Below are positions 25,452-34,546 of a stretch of 49,510 nt of DNA, one piece after another. Numbering within the stretch: position 1 is the first letter of the stretch; the number at the start of each line of letters is the position of its first letter. The notes below the pieces were generated by a model. The model was given only the letters and a program-made list of their open reading frames with translations, was not told the origin of the DNA and did no database searches. This stretch comes from Paracoccaceae bacterium (GTDB taxonomy: Bacteria; Pseudomonadota; Alphaproteobacteria; Rhodobacterales; Rhodobacteraceae). The translations under genes were made by a program, and so were the position numbers. Where the stretch lies: the NCBI GenBank assembly GCA_021648025.1, contig JAKITO010000024.1, positions 1-49,510 on the forward strand. Reading direction: 5' to 3'.

Positions 25452-25952
25452 ATGCTTGCTAAACTACTTCCGATAATTCTTTTGCTGGTTGGTACCGGCG
25501 GTGGCATCGGCGCCGGATTGTTTTTGATGCCCGGGCCTGATGCAAATATGCAAGACGGCAATCAGGGTTCCGGTGACGGTGACCCTGCGCCAATGGTGGA
25601 TAGCCAGGGCAATGAGATTGACCCGGAAGCCACTGAATTTCTGAAGATGAGCAACCAGTTTGTTATTCCGGTTGTTACGAAGGACGCGATTTCATCGTTG
25701 GTCGTGGTATCGCTCAGCCTTGAAACAAGTGGTGGGGTCAGCGAAGAAATTTATGCAAGAGAGCCGAAATTGCGCGACGCCTTTCTTCGGGTCTTGTTTG
25801 ATCACGCAAATATGGGCGGTTTTCAGGGGGCGTTTACCAATGCGGAAACACTCGATCTTTTGCGGGCGGCCCTGCGCCGTGTTGCCCAGAAAGAACTTGG
25901 TGACAAAATTGTCGACGTTCTGATCCTTGATATCCTGCGGCAGGATACCTGA
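25452..25952 (+). CDS. FliL-like flagellar membrane protein (paralogue 1)
   Basis: 166-residue single-pass membrane protein: N-terminal hydrophobic helix KLLPIILLLVGTGGGIGAGL, an acidic linker, then a FliL-type periplasmic domain (FVIPVVTKDAISSLVVVSLS, then REPKLRDAFLRVLFDHANMG and KIVDVLILDILRQDT). The start ATG 25452 follows GAGG by 7 nt and is 10 bp after flgH; an in-frame start inside flgH is rejected. FliL proteins bind stators near the motor. A second FliL gene lies at 35656-36228. Confidence 0.8.
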   Translation: MLAKLLPIILLLVGTGGGIGAGLFLMPGPDANMQDGNQGSGDGDPAPMVDSQGNEIDPEATEFLKMSNQFVIPVVTKDAISSLVVVSLSLETSGGVSEEIYAREPKLRDAFLRVLFDHANMGGFQGAFTNAETLDLLRAALRRVAQKELGDKIVDVLILDILRQDT

Positions 25953-25966
25953 TCCCCCCTGTCGGC

Positions 25967-26368
25967 CTATCCTAAGGACAACAGGTTGATATCGCGCTGT
26001 TTGGCCTGACGTTGTTTTAGGGTTCGTTGCTCGGTCGTCATCATCATCTCAACAGCGCGCTGGCGACCAAAGGCGATCCTTACCTTGTCCATGGCGACAA
26101 GTTTTTTGGCCATGACCTGTGCCAGGTCGCCATTCAATTGACGCCGTGTTCGACTGGTCCAGCCTTGCCATAAAAGCTGGGCACCAACGACATTCAAAGA
26201 ATGGGCATTGTCACCCAACTCCAGATTATCGGCAACTTGCGCGTCAAGTTGGGTCAGTTTGCCGCGCAGGTTGGATTCTTCTGCCAGAATCGCGGCGATG
26301 ACGCGAAATTCGCGATCATAAAGCGCGCGCATCACGTCCGACATCTGGCCGAGTTTGTCCAACCTCAT
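25967..26368 (-). CDS. FliJ-sized coiled-coil protein after flhB
   Basis: 133-residue, almost fully helical, charged cytoplasmic protein. Segments such as YDREFRVIAAILAEESNLRG, then LTQLDAQVADN and LAQVMAKKLVAMDKVRIAFG suggest an antiparallel coiled coil like FliJ, the export-ATPase stalk protein. No direct family motif is certain. No other FliJ candidate is seen near fliI. It overlaps flhB by four bases and ends the long minus-strand unit, convergent with the fliL-like gene. Confidence 0.6.
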   Translation of the reverse strand: MRLDKLGQMSDVMRALYDREFRVIAAILAEESNLRGKLTQLDAQVADNLELGDNAHSLNVVGAQLLWQGWTSRTRRQLNGDLAQVMAKKLVAMDKVRIAFGRQRAVEMMMTTEQRTLKQRQAKQRDINLLSLG

Positions 26369-27456
26369 GTGATCCGACCCTTGGCCCGAAGACGCATTTG
26401 TTCGGCAAACCGGATTGAGGCCGCAACGGCGCGGTAATGCTCTTCCGGAATTTCCTGGCCCAGGTTGGCGGTCGCGTGCAAGGCGCGCGCAGTTGGCGGA
26501 TCGTGATGGATCGGCACGCCCGCCATGGTGGCGGCTTCTCGGATTGCCGCCGCCATTTCATCAACACCTTTGGCGACACAGACCGGCGCAGACCCGGGAA
26601 CCCGATCCCATTTGAGGCAAATCGCGTAATGGGTCGGGTTGACAATCACCACATCACCTTTGGGCACCTCGGCCATCATCTGGTTCATCGCAATCTGCTG
26701 GGCGCGTTGGCGACGTTGCTGTTTGATATACGGATCACCCTCAGATTCTTTTGTCTCATCCATTACCTCTTTGTGCGACATGCGATTTTTGCGCAGGTGT
26801 TCTTTGTGTTGCCAAAGCGCGTCAATCGCCCCAAGGGCCGTGGCGATCACCAGAACGATCATCATGAATTCGATGCACAGGCGCGCCAACATGGATACTG
26901 CCGGGCCGGCGCCGGTTTCGATAACCCCAACAATTTCCGGCAGTTTAGCGTTCAGGTAAAACCCCAGACAGATTGAATACAAAAACAGCTTGGTGGTGCT
27001 TTTGGCAAATTCGAACAGGCCCGAGCGGCCGAATTTATTTCCGGCATTCTTCAGAACAGAAATACGAGACATCTTGGGTTGGAGCTTTGATGGTGCAAAG
27101 ACCAACCCCTTTTGGGCGATGATCGAAATCAAAACTGCCGCCGCTGGAAAGGTGAACCAAGGAGCAAGGGCCAGGGTGGCATTCAAAAGTATCTGGCCAA
27201 ACGGCGCCTGAACCGCGCCGGAAAACATCAAGCCTGCGATCCGATCCGGTTGGTCCAGCAGGGTCATCAATCCTGACCCGAACCGTTGCACCGAATACCC
27301 TCCAACCGCCAATGCCGTCAGAACCATGCCCGCATAACCGGCCGCCACCGCCATGTCGGTAGATCGGGCAATCTCGCCTTTTTCGCGGGCTTTTTTGAGT
27401 TTCTGTTCAGTTGGTTCGTGGGATTTGTCTGAACTGTTCTGGTCATCGCCACTCAT
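26365..27456 (-). CDS. flhB: Flagellar export switch protein FlhB
   Basis: Inner-membrane export protein controlling the rod/hook-to-filament switch; 363 residues. The N-terminal KSHEPTEQKLKKAREKGEIA motif leads into four membrane segments. The cytoplasmic domain holds the autocleavage site NPTH (273-276) in VVIVNPTHYAICLKWD. It overlaps fliR upstream and the FliJ-sized gene downstream by four bases each. Confidence 0.97.
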   Translation of the reverse strand: MSGDDQNSSDKSHEPTEQKLKKAREKGEIARSTDMAVAAGYAGMVLTALAVGGYSVQRFGSGLMTLLDQPDRIAGLMFSGAVQAPFGQILLNATLALAPWFTFPAAAVLISIIAQKGLVFAPSKLQPKMSRISVLKNAGNKFGRSGLFEFAKSTTKLFLYSICLGFYLNAKLPEIVGVIETGAGPAVSMLARLCIEFMMIVLVIATALGAIDALWQHKEHLRKNRMSHKEVMDETKESEGDPYIKQQRRQRAQQIAMNQMMAEVPKGDVVIVNPTHYAICLKWDRVPGSAPVCVAKGVDEMAAAIREAATMAGVPIHHDPPTARALHATANLGQEIPEEHYRAVAASIRFAEQMRLRAKGRIT

Positions 27457-28226
27457 CTGGCGAGATCCAGCGGGTTTTGCAGAAAATGGTTCAAGGCATC
27501 AACCCAGACGCTTAGCATCACAGGGGTGCTTGCAAACAACAGGAAAAGCCCGCCCAGGGTGATCACTGGCGCGCCGACAAAGGCCACCATCAACTGTGGC
27601 ATGGCCCGGTTGATCACCCCCAGTGTCAGATTATAGATCGTCGAGGCGATTACAAACGGTGCCGCCATCAGGAATGCCAGGGAAAAACCCTGGGAAATCT
27701 GGTTCACGCCCCATCCGGAAATGGCCCGCCCGTCGGGAATGGTGGCGAATGGGAACAAGTCATAAGAGGCAATAAGGTACATGGCGGCGCGTACGTGCAA
27801 CCCGGTCATCACTGCCAAGGCCAATCCGCCGACCACCAGCACAAAACCCATGGCCGGAACCGGTTCAACCCCGGCCCCGCCAAGGATTTGCGACAAAGAC
27901 GTAGCCTGGGCGGCAATCGACCCGGCCGTTTGCAACACCAGCACAAACAGACGAATGCCAAACCCAAGTGCCAGGCCGATACCGACCTCGGACATGGCAA
28001 CACCTCCCAAGGCCAGAACGTCAACAGGGGCGGCGATAACGGGTACTGCCGGTGCGACAACCGCCGAAAATGCGATGGCCAATCCAAGTTTGACACGCGA
28101 CGGCACGGAACGGCTGCCAAATGCCGGCAGCAAGGAAACCAGCGCCCCAACTCTGAGAAACACCATCGCTGCGTGCCAAAGACCGGTGGTCAGGGCAACT
28201 TCCAGTTCTGATGAAACGGCGATCAC
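27453..28226 (-). CDS. fliR: Flagellar export gate protein FliR
   Basis: Inner-membrane gate subunit, 257 residues, with about six membrane segments. Family landmarks: FLRVGALVSLLPAFGSRSVP near the N-terminus, GLALGFGIRLFVLVLQTAGS in the middle and VINRAMPQLMVAFVGAPVIT toward the end. Four-base overlaps with flhA (upstream) and flhB (downstream) fit the conserved flhA-fliR-flhB order of alphaproteobacteria. Confidence 0.95.
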   Translation of the reverse strand: MIAVSSELEVALTTGLWHAAMVFLRVGALVSLLPAFGSRSVPSRVKLGLAIAFSAVVAPAVPVIAAPVDVLALGGVAMSEVGIGLALGFGIRLFVLVLQTAGSIAAQATSLSQILGGAGVEPVPAMGFVLVVGGLALAVMTGLHVRAAMYLIASYDLFPFATIPDGRAISGWGVNQISQGFSLAFLMAAPFVIASTIYNLTLGVINRAMPQLMVAFVGAPVITLGGLFLLFASTPVMLSVWVDALNHFLQNPLDLAR

Positions 28227-30310
28227 GCGGCCACCATTCCCACAAGGGCCGGTCGTGCCTCCAGCCCAATCTCTTCGAATGACAGGACCGGATTGGCAAT
28301 GCCCCGTGTTCTAAGGATTGTTCGAAGAAAACGACGCCGCCGGGTCGAGGTGACAATAGCGGGGAACAACCCTTTTTCCGCTGTCTCGCTCAGGCGTTCG
28401 GACACACCATCAGCCAATTTGTTGAACAGCTCGGGCGGCAAGGCAATGTCCAGACCACCGCCATTGGTTTCGATCTGATAGGTTTGAAAGGTTTCTTCCC
28501 ACTCCGGCGCAAGCTGTACCAGAGGGATGGTCCCGTCTTCGCGTTTCATCTCGGCCACCAACTGAAAGCCCATGCGCTGGCGTACATGTTCGCAGATACT
28601 TTCGGCCTGTGTGGTGATGATCCGCGCTTCGGCCACGGCCTCGAGGATAAGGGGCATGTTGCGGATCGAAACCCGCTCTTCCAGCAGCAGGCGCAGAACC
28701 GAATGCAGGATATCGATCGGCACTTTGTCGGGGATCAATTCGTCCAGCAGTTTCTGGTTGGCCTCGGCGCGCACAGGATCGGACAATCTGGTCATTTCCG
28801 CCAGTAACCGACGCAGTGATTTCAAGGTCAGCAACCGGGCGAAATTCTGTTTGATGACCTCAAGCAGATGAGTCGCCAGAATTTCCGGCGGGGTCACAAT
28901 TGTGGCCCCGCCAACCGCGGCATCGTCCTGATCCCTGGGCGTAATCCAACGGGCCGGGGCGCCATAAACAGGCTCGGTCACATCGGTGCCGGGTGGCAGA
29001 GAATCTGGCGCATCCGGCATCAGGGCCATGACCAGATCCGGGTGCAACGTGCCGCGTGCCTGCTCGACCCCCTGAACCCGGATGATATAGGTGCCCACCG
29101 CCAACTCGGGCTGGTCGGTCAGCCGAATTTCCGGCAGGATCAGCCCATAAACAGTGGCGACATGGGTGCGCATATTGTTGATCCGCGCGTCCAGCCCGGT
29201 GCCGGGATCAAGCACCATGGCCACCAGATCGGGGGCAAATTCCAAATGCAGATCATCCAGATCCAACACATCCCCAAGTCCCTTTTTTTCGGGTGTTTTG
29301 CCGACTTGCGTTTCGATGATTTGGGCGTCTGCCTGATTTGCCTGGCGCCGGTACATGGCCGCAGCAGAAACCCCCAGAACGCCTGCGCCCAAAATGAACG
29401 GGATAAAGGGCAGCCCGGGCACCAGGGCAAACAACGCCATCAAAACTGCAACCGTGGCCAAGGCGGCGGGGTGTTTGCCCAACTGGCCGAAAATTGCCTG
29501 ATCAGTCGCGCCTTGGGTTCCCCCGCGCGCCAACAACAACGCTGATGCGATTGAGATGATCACAGCCGGGATCTGCGACACCAAACCATCGCCAACCGTC
29601 AGTATGGCATAGGTTTCAAAGGCCGCCCCAATGGGCATGCCCTGGACCACGACCCCCATTGCCAGGCCCATGACCAAGTTCATTATGGTAATCAACAACC
29701 CGGCAATTGCGTCGCCTTTGACGAATTTTGAAGCGCCATCCAGAGAGCCGAAAAAGGTGGTTTCCTGTTGCTCACGCTCGCGCCGTTCGCGGGCCTGTTC
29801 ATGGTCAATTGCCCCGGCCGCCATATCGGCGTCAATCGCCAACTGTTTGCCGGGCATGGCATCAAGGGCAAATCGCGCGCCAACCTCGGCCATGCGCGCC
29901 GCACCTTTGTTGATCACCATGAAGTTGACAATCAGCAGTACCAGAAACACCACAACCCCAAGGAAAACGCTGCCGCCCATGACAAACTGGGCGAACCCTT
30001 CGATGACGTCGCCAGCGGCATTTGTGCCGGTGTGACCCTGGCCGATAATCAGCTTGGTAGACGAGACGTTCAGCGATAATCGAAGCATCAGCGAGGCAAG
30101 CAGAACAGTAGGGAACGCCGAGAAATCAAGCGGTCGTTCGATAAACAGCGTGACCGTAAAAATAAGGATTGCCAGGCCAAAGGACGCCGCCAGACCGACA
30201 TCCAAAATCCACGCAGGCACTGGCAAAATCATCATGATGATGATCGCCATCAGCGCAAGCGCTAGTAGGACGGTTGGGCTAAATAACTGCTGAGAGCTGA
30301 ATTTTGGCAT
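28223..30310 (-). CDS. flhA: Flagellar export gate protein FlhA
   Basis: Major export-gate protein, 695 residues. An N-terminal membrane domain (about 1-310, eight segments) includes the FHIPEP hallmark region: FPTVLLASLMLRLSLNVSST, then AEVGARFALDAMPGKQLAID and LVSQIPAVIISIASALLLAR. The cytoplasmic domain includes EILATHLLEVIKQNFARLLT and VLRLLLEERVSIRNMPLILE. It lies 12 bp after the lytic transglycosylase gene and overlaps fliR. Confidence 0.97.
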   Translation of the reverse strand: MPKFSSQQLFSPTVLLALALMAIIIMMILPVPAWILDVGLAASFGLAILIFTVTLFIERPLDFSAFPTVLLASLMLRLSLNVSSTKLIIGQGHTGTNAAGDVIEGFAQFVMGGSVFLGVVVFLVLLIVNFMVINKGAARMAEVGARFALDAMPGKQLAIDADMAAGAIDHEQARERREREQQETTFFGSLDGASKFVKGDAIAGLLITIMNLVMGLAMGVVVQGMPIGAAFETYAILTVGDGLVSQIPAVIISIASALLLARGGTQGATDQAIFGQLGKHPAALATVAVLMALFALVPGLPFIPFILGAGVLGVSAAAMYRRQANQADAQIIETQVGKTPEKKGLGDVLDLDDLHLEFAPDLVAMVLDPGTGLDARINNMRTHVATVYGLILPEIRLTDQPELAVGTYIIRVQGVEQARGTLHPDLVMALMPDAPDSLPPGTDVTEPVYGAPARWITPRDQDDAAVGGATIVTPPEILATHLLEVIKQNFARLLTLKSLRRLLAEMTRLSDPVRAEANQKLLDELIPDKVPIDILHSVLRLLLEERVSIRNMPLILEAVAEARIITTQAESICEHVRQRMGFQLVAEMKREDGTIPLVQLAPEWEETFQTYQIETNGGGLDIALPPELFNKLADGVSERLSETAEKGLFPAIVTSTRRRRFLRTILRTRGIANPVLSFEEIGLEARPALVGMVAA

Positions 30311-30322
30311 GCGATCCCCGGC

Positions 30323-31147
30323 CTATTTTATAATGAAAAGCGGCCGAAGCGGCGCACTGGGTTGGCGGGTGATTGGCACCAGTGATCCAAGTGTTACCTG
30401 CCCACGCGTTAGTGGGCTTGGGCCTGAAACCCGGGGTGCCCCGCTTTCGCGATCGAATAATCGCCCCTGACCACCCTGACCGGTCAATGCGATTTCAGAA
30501 GGATCAGTCAACCCGGCCTTGATCTGGCCATATCGGGCCGCGTATTTGGTGGCAAATTTTGGTGTCCGCGAATGATAGGCCCCGGCTGCATCCCGCCAAT
30601 TGCCAAATTCTCCGAAAAGTTCGGTCAGAAACTTTGCCGCATAATCGGCGTTTATCTGCGGGTCGAACATATCGTCGATTGAGCGGAACGCATTACCGTG
30701 CCATTTGTAGTTGATCTGGAAACAACCGACATCAAAGCTGCGTGCGCCGGTTTTGAAATGCGAAAATACGTAAGATCGGGCTTCGTCCAGGGTGGCAAAC
30801 CAACGCCCGGTCCCTTCCATATTCACGGTCCAGGGCCACGGTTGTAAACCATCAGAAGAGGCACGGCCGGTTTCCGCCCGAGAGATCGCCCTTAAGACAT
30901 CTAAAGGTACGTGGCTTTTGTTCGCCGCGCGGATTGCTGCGCGGTCGCAAAGGCTGGCAATTTGGGGATCCCCCCGGGCCGCCTGACCAACAACGGGGGG
31001 TATTGCGCACAAAGCGGCGACAAGGATCAAACGGCAATGGCATGCGCCTGACACAATCAGGCGCAAACCCACCAAAAGCGGTAGGCAACCGCCAGAGAAA
31101 TTTCCAATACTAGGCATTCTGCCACTTTCAACCGTTTCCCGGATCAC
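30323..31147 (-). CDS. Lytic transglycosylase-like (SLT domain) flagellar protein
   Basis: Exported peptidoglycan-cleaving protein, up to 274 residues. The SLT domain has the catalytic Glu in VLRAISRAETGR (E92 from this start), then SFDVGCFQINYKWHGNAF and DPQINADYAAKFLTELF. A hydrophobic stretch LILVAALCAIPPVVGQA is the probable signal peptide. The start is uncertain: GTG 31147 opens the frame and ATG 31117 is an alternative; neither has a strong ribosome site. Its place in the flagellar unit, with a FlgJ that lacks a muramidase domain, suggests the role of Rhodobacter SltF in opening the wall for the rod. Confidence 0.82.
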   Translation of the reverse strand: MIRETVESGRMPSIGNFSGGCLPLLVGLRLIVSGACHCRLILVAALCAIPPVVGQAARGDPQIASLCDRAAIRAANKSHVPLDVLRAISRAETGRASSDGLQPWPWTVNMEGTGRWFATLDEARSYVFSHFKTGARSFDVGCFQINYKWHGNAFRSIDDMFDPQINADYAAKFLTELFGEFGNWRDAAGAYHSRTPKFATKYAARYGQIKAGLTDPSEIALTGQGGQGRLFDRESGAPRVSGPSPLTRGQVTLGSLVPITRQPSAPLRPLFIIK

Positions 31148-31234
31148 TTCACGCTAGGGCGATGGGGTTGAAAATTGGTTAGCAAGTGAGTGCAGTTTGA
31201 CACTTTTTGGGTCACTCATTTGCCAAAACCAAAC

Positions 31235-33610
31235 TTATTCGGTTTGGCCCGGGTTTTGGGCCGAATCTACCGTGGCGGATTGCAATAGGGCTGTGATTCC
31301 AGACCGCGCAACCGAACTACCTTGCATCAATGCCCGCGCCTCGGCCAGGGGGGGCAACTGGGTTTCTTCCAGGCCCGAATTGCGCAAATCAACCGACCCG
31401 GCAACAATTTGCGCATATCTGGCATCTGCCTGCTCCGGAATGTCGCCCCAGGTTTCGGCCATCCAGAATCCACGCGCGGCCTCATCATATTCACCGACCG
31501 CGGCCAACATTTGACCAGCCTGCAAGAACTCGCCTTTCTGCCACAAGGCTTGTGCGCGCAATTTCGCTGCTTTCGACCCGGAAATACCCAAAAGCTCAAC
31601 CATGGCCCGGTTTGGCAATTGATTTCTCAACTCGATTTCGGCCCGTATGATCCGCCGCGTGTCAGTGGTGGGGCTTTCTGTCGATGTAACCCAAGGTGCC
31701 GCCAGGTCCGAAAACCCCAGGTCAAGCAATCTGCGGGCTATTTTGTTGCCAGTGTCCGATGGAACCTCTGACGCGCTACGAAGTGCTGACATCATTGCCA
31801 GACGCGAGAACGTCACATCGTCAGCCCGCTTGGTCAACAGCACAAGAAGTGGGTGCAATGCCAACTGCCAGTTGGCGGCCCCGTCCCGTTTCTCGATTTC
31901 AAACCGTGTTTCGAAAGCGCCATCAAACTGACCGGCCAATGCCAGGGCAATCGCATTTGTCCGCCGCAATTCAACGCCCTTGTTGGTGTTGCGATATTCC
32001 AGCGCATAGGCTGCTACAAGATCCTGCAAATGGGGGGGCACCGTATCGCCGGATTCGTATAAATTGGTGATCAACCGGATCAATGCCTCGGGCGAATGCT
32101 CGGACCCGGTTGCCAGGGATTTCCTCAGTTCATGTTGTTCGGTCTTGGTGTCCCCGAGCATTTGCGCCACGGCGGCCTTTGCCAGTTCAACGCCAGACCC
32201 CGGTTCGATATCAACCCTTGCCATCGCACGCAGAATGAACGTGGCTATCGAAGCATTGTCAGACTCGGCAAAAATCTGGCTGAGCCGAGGCCCAAGGTAA
32301 CTGCGCAAGTGTAACGGCAAACGTAAAAACGCCTGTTGCACCGCATTGCCATTAACATCCTGCGCGACGTCATGCGCGGCCAGTACCGACCAAAGTGCGA
32401 CATCCCCGTCACAATGTTGCTGCCCTGCAAATGGCCCGCCATCAACCGGTCCTTCAGCTTCCAACACCTGCGCCAGCGCTTTCAGAACCTGCCCGGTCCT
32501 GAGCGAAGCCATACTTAGATCAATGGCTTGCCCAGCCTCTGCGCCAAATCCAAAATGCAAATATGCGCGGGCCAGACCCAGCGCACTTTCCTGGTTGACC
32601 CGGTCACGTTCACCAAATAACCGGGCGCGCCAGTAACCAATTTCCGCATCAAAAGGCCGCAGTCCTCCCCAATCATCCAGAGCGACGGCACTGGATTTCA
32701 GGCACTGCCTTTCGATCCCGGTATGGTCAAGCGGCCGGACAGCCGATGCAAGGTCGCGGTCAATCACCGTAACAGCCGACAAAGAAACAGGAAGCGGGTT
32801 TGGTCGGTGCTGTGCATTATTTTCGTTGCCCACCGGGTCGGCCATATCATCGGGTGTGACCGGGCGCGCCATCGTTTCGGGTTGCATTCGAAATTCCAGC
32901 AAACCCTGGTCAGCTGCGCGGTTGATCTGGGCCAAAAGACGTTCTTCTGAAATATTAATCGTTCCCAGCGGGCGATTTCCCTGATGCGCCGCCGCCTGTG
33001 GGTTTCCAGCCGACAAAGGGGATGGATTGACCATCGGTGCAAGTGATGCTGGCCTGATCACCAATGGTAATTGCATTTGGTGTGGTGCTTGATCCGCGTC
33101 AAACATTGTCATTTCTGACGTATGCGTTTCATGCGATTCAGATTGTGGATCGCGCATCGGTTCTTGATTGGACGTAAACCGGTATGATTTCTGGTTGGTT
33201 GGCGCAGTCGATGGCAACCTGCGCGGTTCAGGTGTCACATTTTCACTTTTTGGGACGTCTTTAATGTCAATAACCAGATACCCGGACGCTTCCAGAAAGC
33301 TGGAAATGGTGCAGGCACATCCCAGTGAAAAAACCAGGTCTTCCCCTGATTTGCTTTGGGTTAGGTCGGCAAGGCGGGTGCGGGGAATGCGGTTGAAGAC
33401 TTGTGATGTATCAAATTGCAACGATGCCAAGTCGGTCGATAAGGTCAGTGCACGGTCTGATTCATCAATCGTCCATTTGGTTTTGTCGGGCAATAGCATA
33501 ACAAGCCGGGTGAAATTTTCATGTTCACCGGACCGTACGGTAACTGTCTGCGCTACCGCACCCGACCCGGCCAACATAACCACAGCAACAAGGCAGGTCT
33601 TGCGGATCAT
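31235..33610 (-). CDS. Large exported helical-repeat protein between motA and slt, function unknown
   Basis: 791-residue secreted protein with a clear signal peptide (CLVAVVMLAGSGAVAQ, cut near residue 21). Residues ~22-125 look like an AMIN-type beta domain (TVTVRSGEHENFTRLVMLLP, later SFLEASGYLVIDIKDVP). A low-complexity linker (~130-250) precedes ~500 residues of helical, TPR/Sel1-like repeats (for example ALGLARAYLHFGFGAEAGQA). I cannot name a family. It overlaps motA by four bases, so it is co-expressed with the motor. A periplasmic scaffold for stator or rod assembly is an inference. Confidence 0.75.
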   Translation of the reverse strand: MIRKTCLVAVVMLAGSGAVAQTVTVRSGEHENFTRLVMLLPDKTKWTIDESDRALTLSTDLASLQFDTSQVFNRIPRTRLADLTQSKSGEDLVFSLGCACTISSFLEASGYLVIDIKDVPKSENVTPEPRRLPSTAPTNQKSYRFTSNQEPMRDPQSESHETHTSEMTMFDADQAPHQMQLPLVIRPASLAPMVNPSPLSAGNPQAAAHQGNRPLGTINISEERLLAQINRAADQGLLEFRMQPETMARPVTPDDMADPVGNENNAQHRPNPLPVSLSAVTVIDRDLASAVRPLDHTGIERQCLKSSAVALDDWGGLRPFDAEIGYWRARLFGERDRVNQESALGLARAYLHFGFGAEAGQAIDLSMASLRTGQVLKALAQVLEAEGPVDGGPFAGQQHCDGDVALWSVLAAHDVAQDVNGNAVQQAFLRLPLHLRSYLGPRLSQIFAESDNASIATFILRAMARVDIEPGSGVELAKAAVAQMLGDTKTEQHELRKSLATGSEHSPEALIRLITNLYESGDTVPPHLQDLVAAYALEYRNTNKGVELRRTNAIALALAGQFDGAFETRFEIEKRDGAANWQLALHPLLVLLTKRADDVTFSRLAMMSALRSASEVPSDTGNKIARRLLDLGFSDLAAPWVTSTESPTTDTRRIIRAEIELRNQLPNRAMVELLGISGSKAAKLRAQALWQKGEFLQAGQMLAAVGEYDEAARGFWMAETWGDIPEQADARYAQIVAGSVDLRNSGLEETQLPPLAEARALMQGSSVARSGITALLQSATVDSAQNPGQTE

Positions 33611-34473
33611 GCGGCACCCTTCACGGCTTTGATTGCCTCTTCAAGTTCCGAGAACCCGGGGCGAATATGGGATGGTGTGTTCTGACGTCCAACTTCAATA
33701 CAAATCGCCGCCGCGTGGTTGTGCAGGTTGGCAACCAGAACTTCGCGAATCAGTTGGTAGAAATGGCCATCCTCGTCAACCACCGCCTGAAGCCTGGCGG
33801 CAAACGGCCCCACCAAACCATAGGCCAGAAAAATCCCTAGAAACGTGCCCACAAGCGCGCCACCGATCATTTTCCCCAAGATCTCCGGTGGCTGGTCAAT
33901 CGACGCCATGGTCTTGATCACGCCCATGACCGCCGCAACAATCCCCAATGCGGGCAAACCATCGGCCATAATTTGCAAGGCATGAGCAGAATGTTGTGCG
34001 TGATGCAGGTTGGCCTCGATACGTTTTTCCAGAACCTCTTCCACCTGATGCGGATCGTCATAGTTCATCGACGCGGATCGCAATGTGTCGCAGATCAGGT
34101 TTATCGCCTCTTTGTCCTCCAAAATCTTTTCATACTTGCTGAAAATTGGCGAGTTTTCAGGTTCTTCTATGTGTTGTTCCATTTCTACCGGGTTTTGTTT
34201 CGCCAGTTTGATCAGTTCAAACAATAGACACAGCAAATCGCGAAAATCCTCTGGCTGCCATTTCGGCCCCTTGAACACTTTGCCGAGGTCTTTCACTGCA
34301 TGTTTGACTTCGGTAATGCTGTTGCTGATCAGGAAAGTTCCGACCGCAGCACCACCGATGATCATCATTTCGAATGGCAGGGCTTTCAGGATGATCCCCA
34401 TCTTGCCGCCGGCCAGGATATAGCCGCCGAACACCATTACAAAAACAACTACAATTCCGATTATTCCGAACAT
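33607..34473 (-). CDS. motA: Flagellar stator protein MotA
   Basis: Proton-channel stator subunit in the inner membrane; 288 residues from ATG 34473. That start has GGAG 7 nt upstream; an upstream start adds 11 unlikely residues. Four membrane segments: FGIIGIVVVFVMVFGGYILA, MMIIGGAAVGTFLISN, GLPALGIVAAVMGVIKTMAS (with the conserved Pro) and ILGKMIGGALVGTFLGIFLA, plus the large cytoplasmic loop. No motB gene is in the window, so its partner is elsewhere. Confidence 0.95.
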   Translation of the reverse strand: MFGIIGIVVVFVMVFGGYILAGGKMGIILKALPFEMMIIGGAAVGTFLISNSITEVKHAVKDLGKVFKGPKWQPEDFRDLLCLLFELIKLAKQNPVEMEQHIEEPENSPIFSKYEKILEDKEAINLICDTLRSASMNYDDPHQVEEVLEKRIEANLHHAQHSAHALQIMADGLPALGIVAAVMGVIKTMASIDQPPEILGKMIGGALVGTFLGIFLAYGLVGPFAARLQAVVDEDGHFYQLIREVLVANLHNHAAAICIEVGRQNTPSHIRPGFSELEEAIKAVKGAA

Positions 34474-34546
34474 GCTCTGACTCCGCTTGGCAAGACCCGC
34501 CCACACTGTCGCTTGTCAGGTTTAATAAACTCTGACTTCGCCAATT

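Noticed and set aside
28868..29545. 225-residue plus-strand open frame
   Set aside because: Antisense to flhA; composition and lack of motifs show a codon-bias shadow.
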